DNA of 53,863 nt from Opitutia bacterium UBA4506. GTDB lineage: Bacteria; Verrucomicrobiota; Verrucomicrobiia; Opitutales; Puniceicoccaceae. The stretch spans positions 1-53,863 of the forward strand of contig DGMY01000007.1 of the NCBI GenBank assembly GCA_002388665.1, in the 5' to 3' direction. Numbering within the stretch: the first letter of the stretch is position 1; each line of letters opens with the position of its first letter. Below the pieces are notes generated by a model, which was not told the DNA's origin, ran no database searches, and saw only the letters and a list, made by a program, of their open reading frames with translations. The position numbers were made by a program, and so were the translations under genes. Below, one piece after another: positions 53,850-53,863 of this stretch.

Positions 53850-53863
53850 GAATGAGAAGGCAC
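53837..53863 (+). repeat. attC6, partial at window end
   Basis: R'' GCAGAAC (53837-53843) is the exact complement of GTTCTGC at the cassette 6 start and is followed by AAGTAGG, like the AAGACGG of attC1. The remainder of the site lies beyond the window, so the array continues or ends just outside. Confidence 0.8.

Overview
The window looks like a chromosome segment from a Verrucomicrobiota bacterium, most likely of the Opitutae/Puniceicoccales type and probably marine. This taxonomic placement is inference. It rests on two PEP-CTERM proteins, two formylglycine-type sulfatases, several secreted or cytoplasmic glycosidases, an AGCS sodium:amino-acid symporter, weak Shine-Dalgarno sequences, and abundant hairpin repeats with a REP-associated transposase.

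Layout. 0-9 kb: a GH42 beta-galactosidase, a Tat-exported metallo-beta-lactamase-fold protein translationally close to a COG0523 metallochaperone GTPase, a GrpB-family protein, a sugar-phosphate isomerase pseudogene and a PEP-CTERM protein. Copies of a hairpin or MITE-like repeat are interspersed. 9-17 kb: phosphoglucomutase, a flavin-reductase-like protein, a GH2 glycosidase, a second PEP-CTERM protein with a strong terminator, and a beta-helix protein resembling polysaccharide lyases. 17-22.5 kb: an Mpv17/PMP22-like membrane protein, an AGCS symporter, a DUF2959 lipoprotein, an MscS channel and an outer-membrane barrel. 22.6-27.2 kb: a same-strand run of nucleotidyltransferase, M28 peptidase, zinc-ribbon rhomboid protease and clan-A glycosidase. 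27.2-31 kb: a RAYT-type transposase and a two-gene lipoprotein operon, flanked by oppositely oriented arrays of the motif GGACACCCA. 31-38 kb: XerC, an alpha/beta hydrolase, MutS, a LacI regulator divergent from an unknown propeller-like protein, and a small membrane protein. 38-47 kb: a sulfatase, pyruvate formate-lyase with its activase, a second sulfatase, DNA-3-methyladenine glycosylase and an FAD-dependent oxidoreductase with an operator-like palindrome in front. 47.5-49.4 kb: a large MscS-family channel. 49.7-50.3 kb: four tandem copies of a 144-bp repeat carrying a long hairpin.

50.9 kb to the right edge: an integron gene-cassette array. At least six consecutive cassettes, all on the + strand, are separated by attC sites. 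The key proof is internal: the R'' box near the end of each cassette is the exact reverse complement of the GTT-containing box at the start of the same cassette (GTTCACA/TGTGAAC, GTTCTGA/TCAGAAC, GTTGGAC/GTCCAAC, GTTCAGC/GCTGAAC, GTTGGGC/GCCCAAC, GTTCTGC/GCAGAAC). This is what circularised cassettes require. The cassette genes are small membrane, lipo- or soluble proteins of unknown role. No integrase gene is visible in the window, and the array runs off the right end.

The core genes fit a heterotroph that degrades sulfated and galactose-containing polysaccharides (GH42, GH2, clan-A GH, sulfatases, beta-helix protein, FAD oxidoreductase), processes sugar phosphates (Pgm, nucleotidyltransferase) and can ferment (Pfl).
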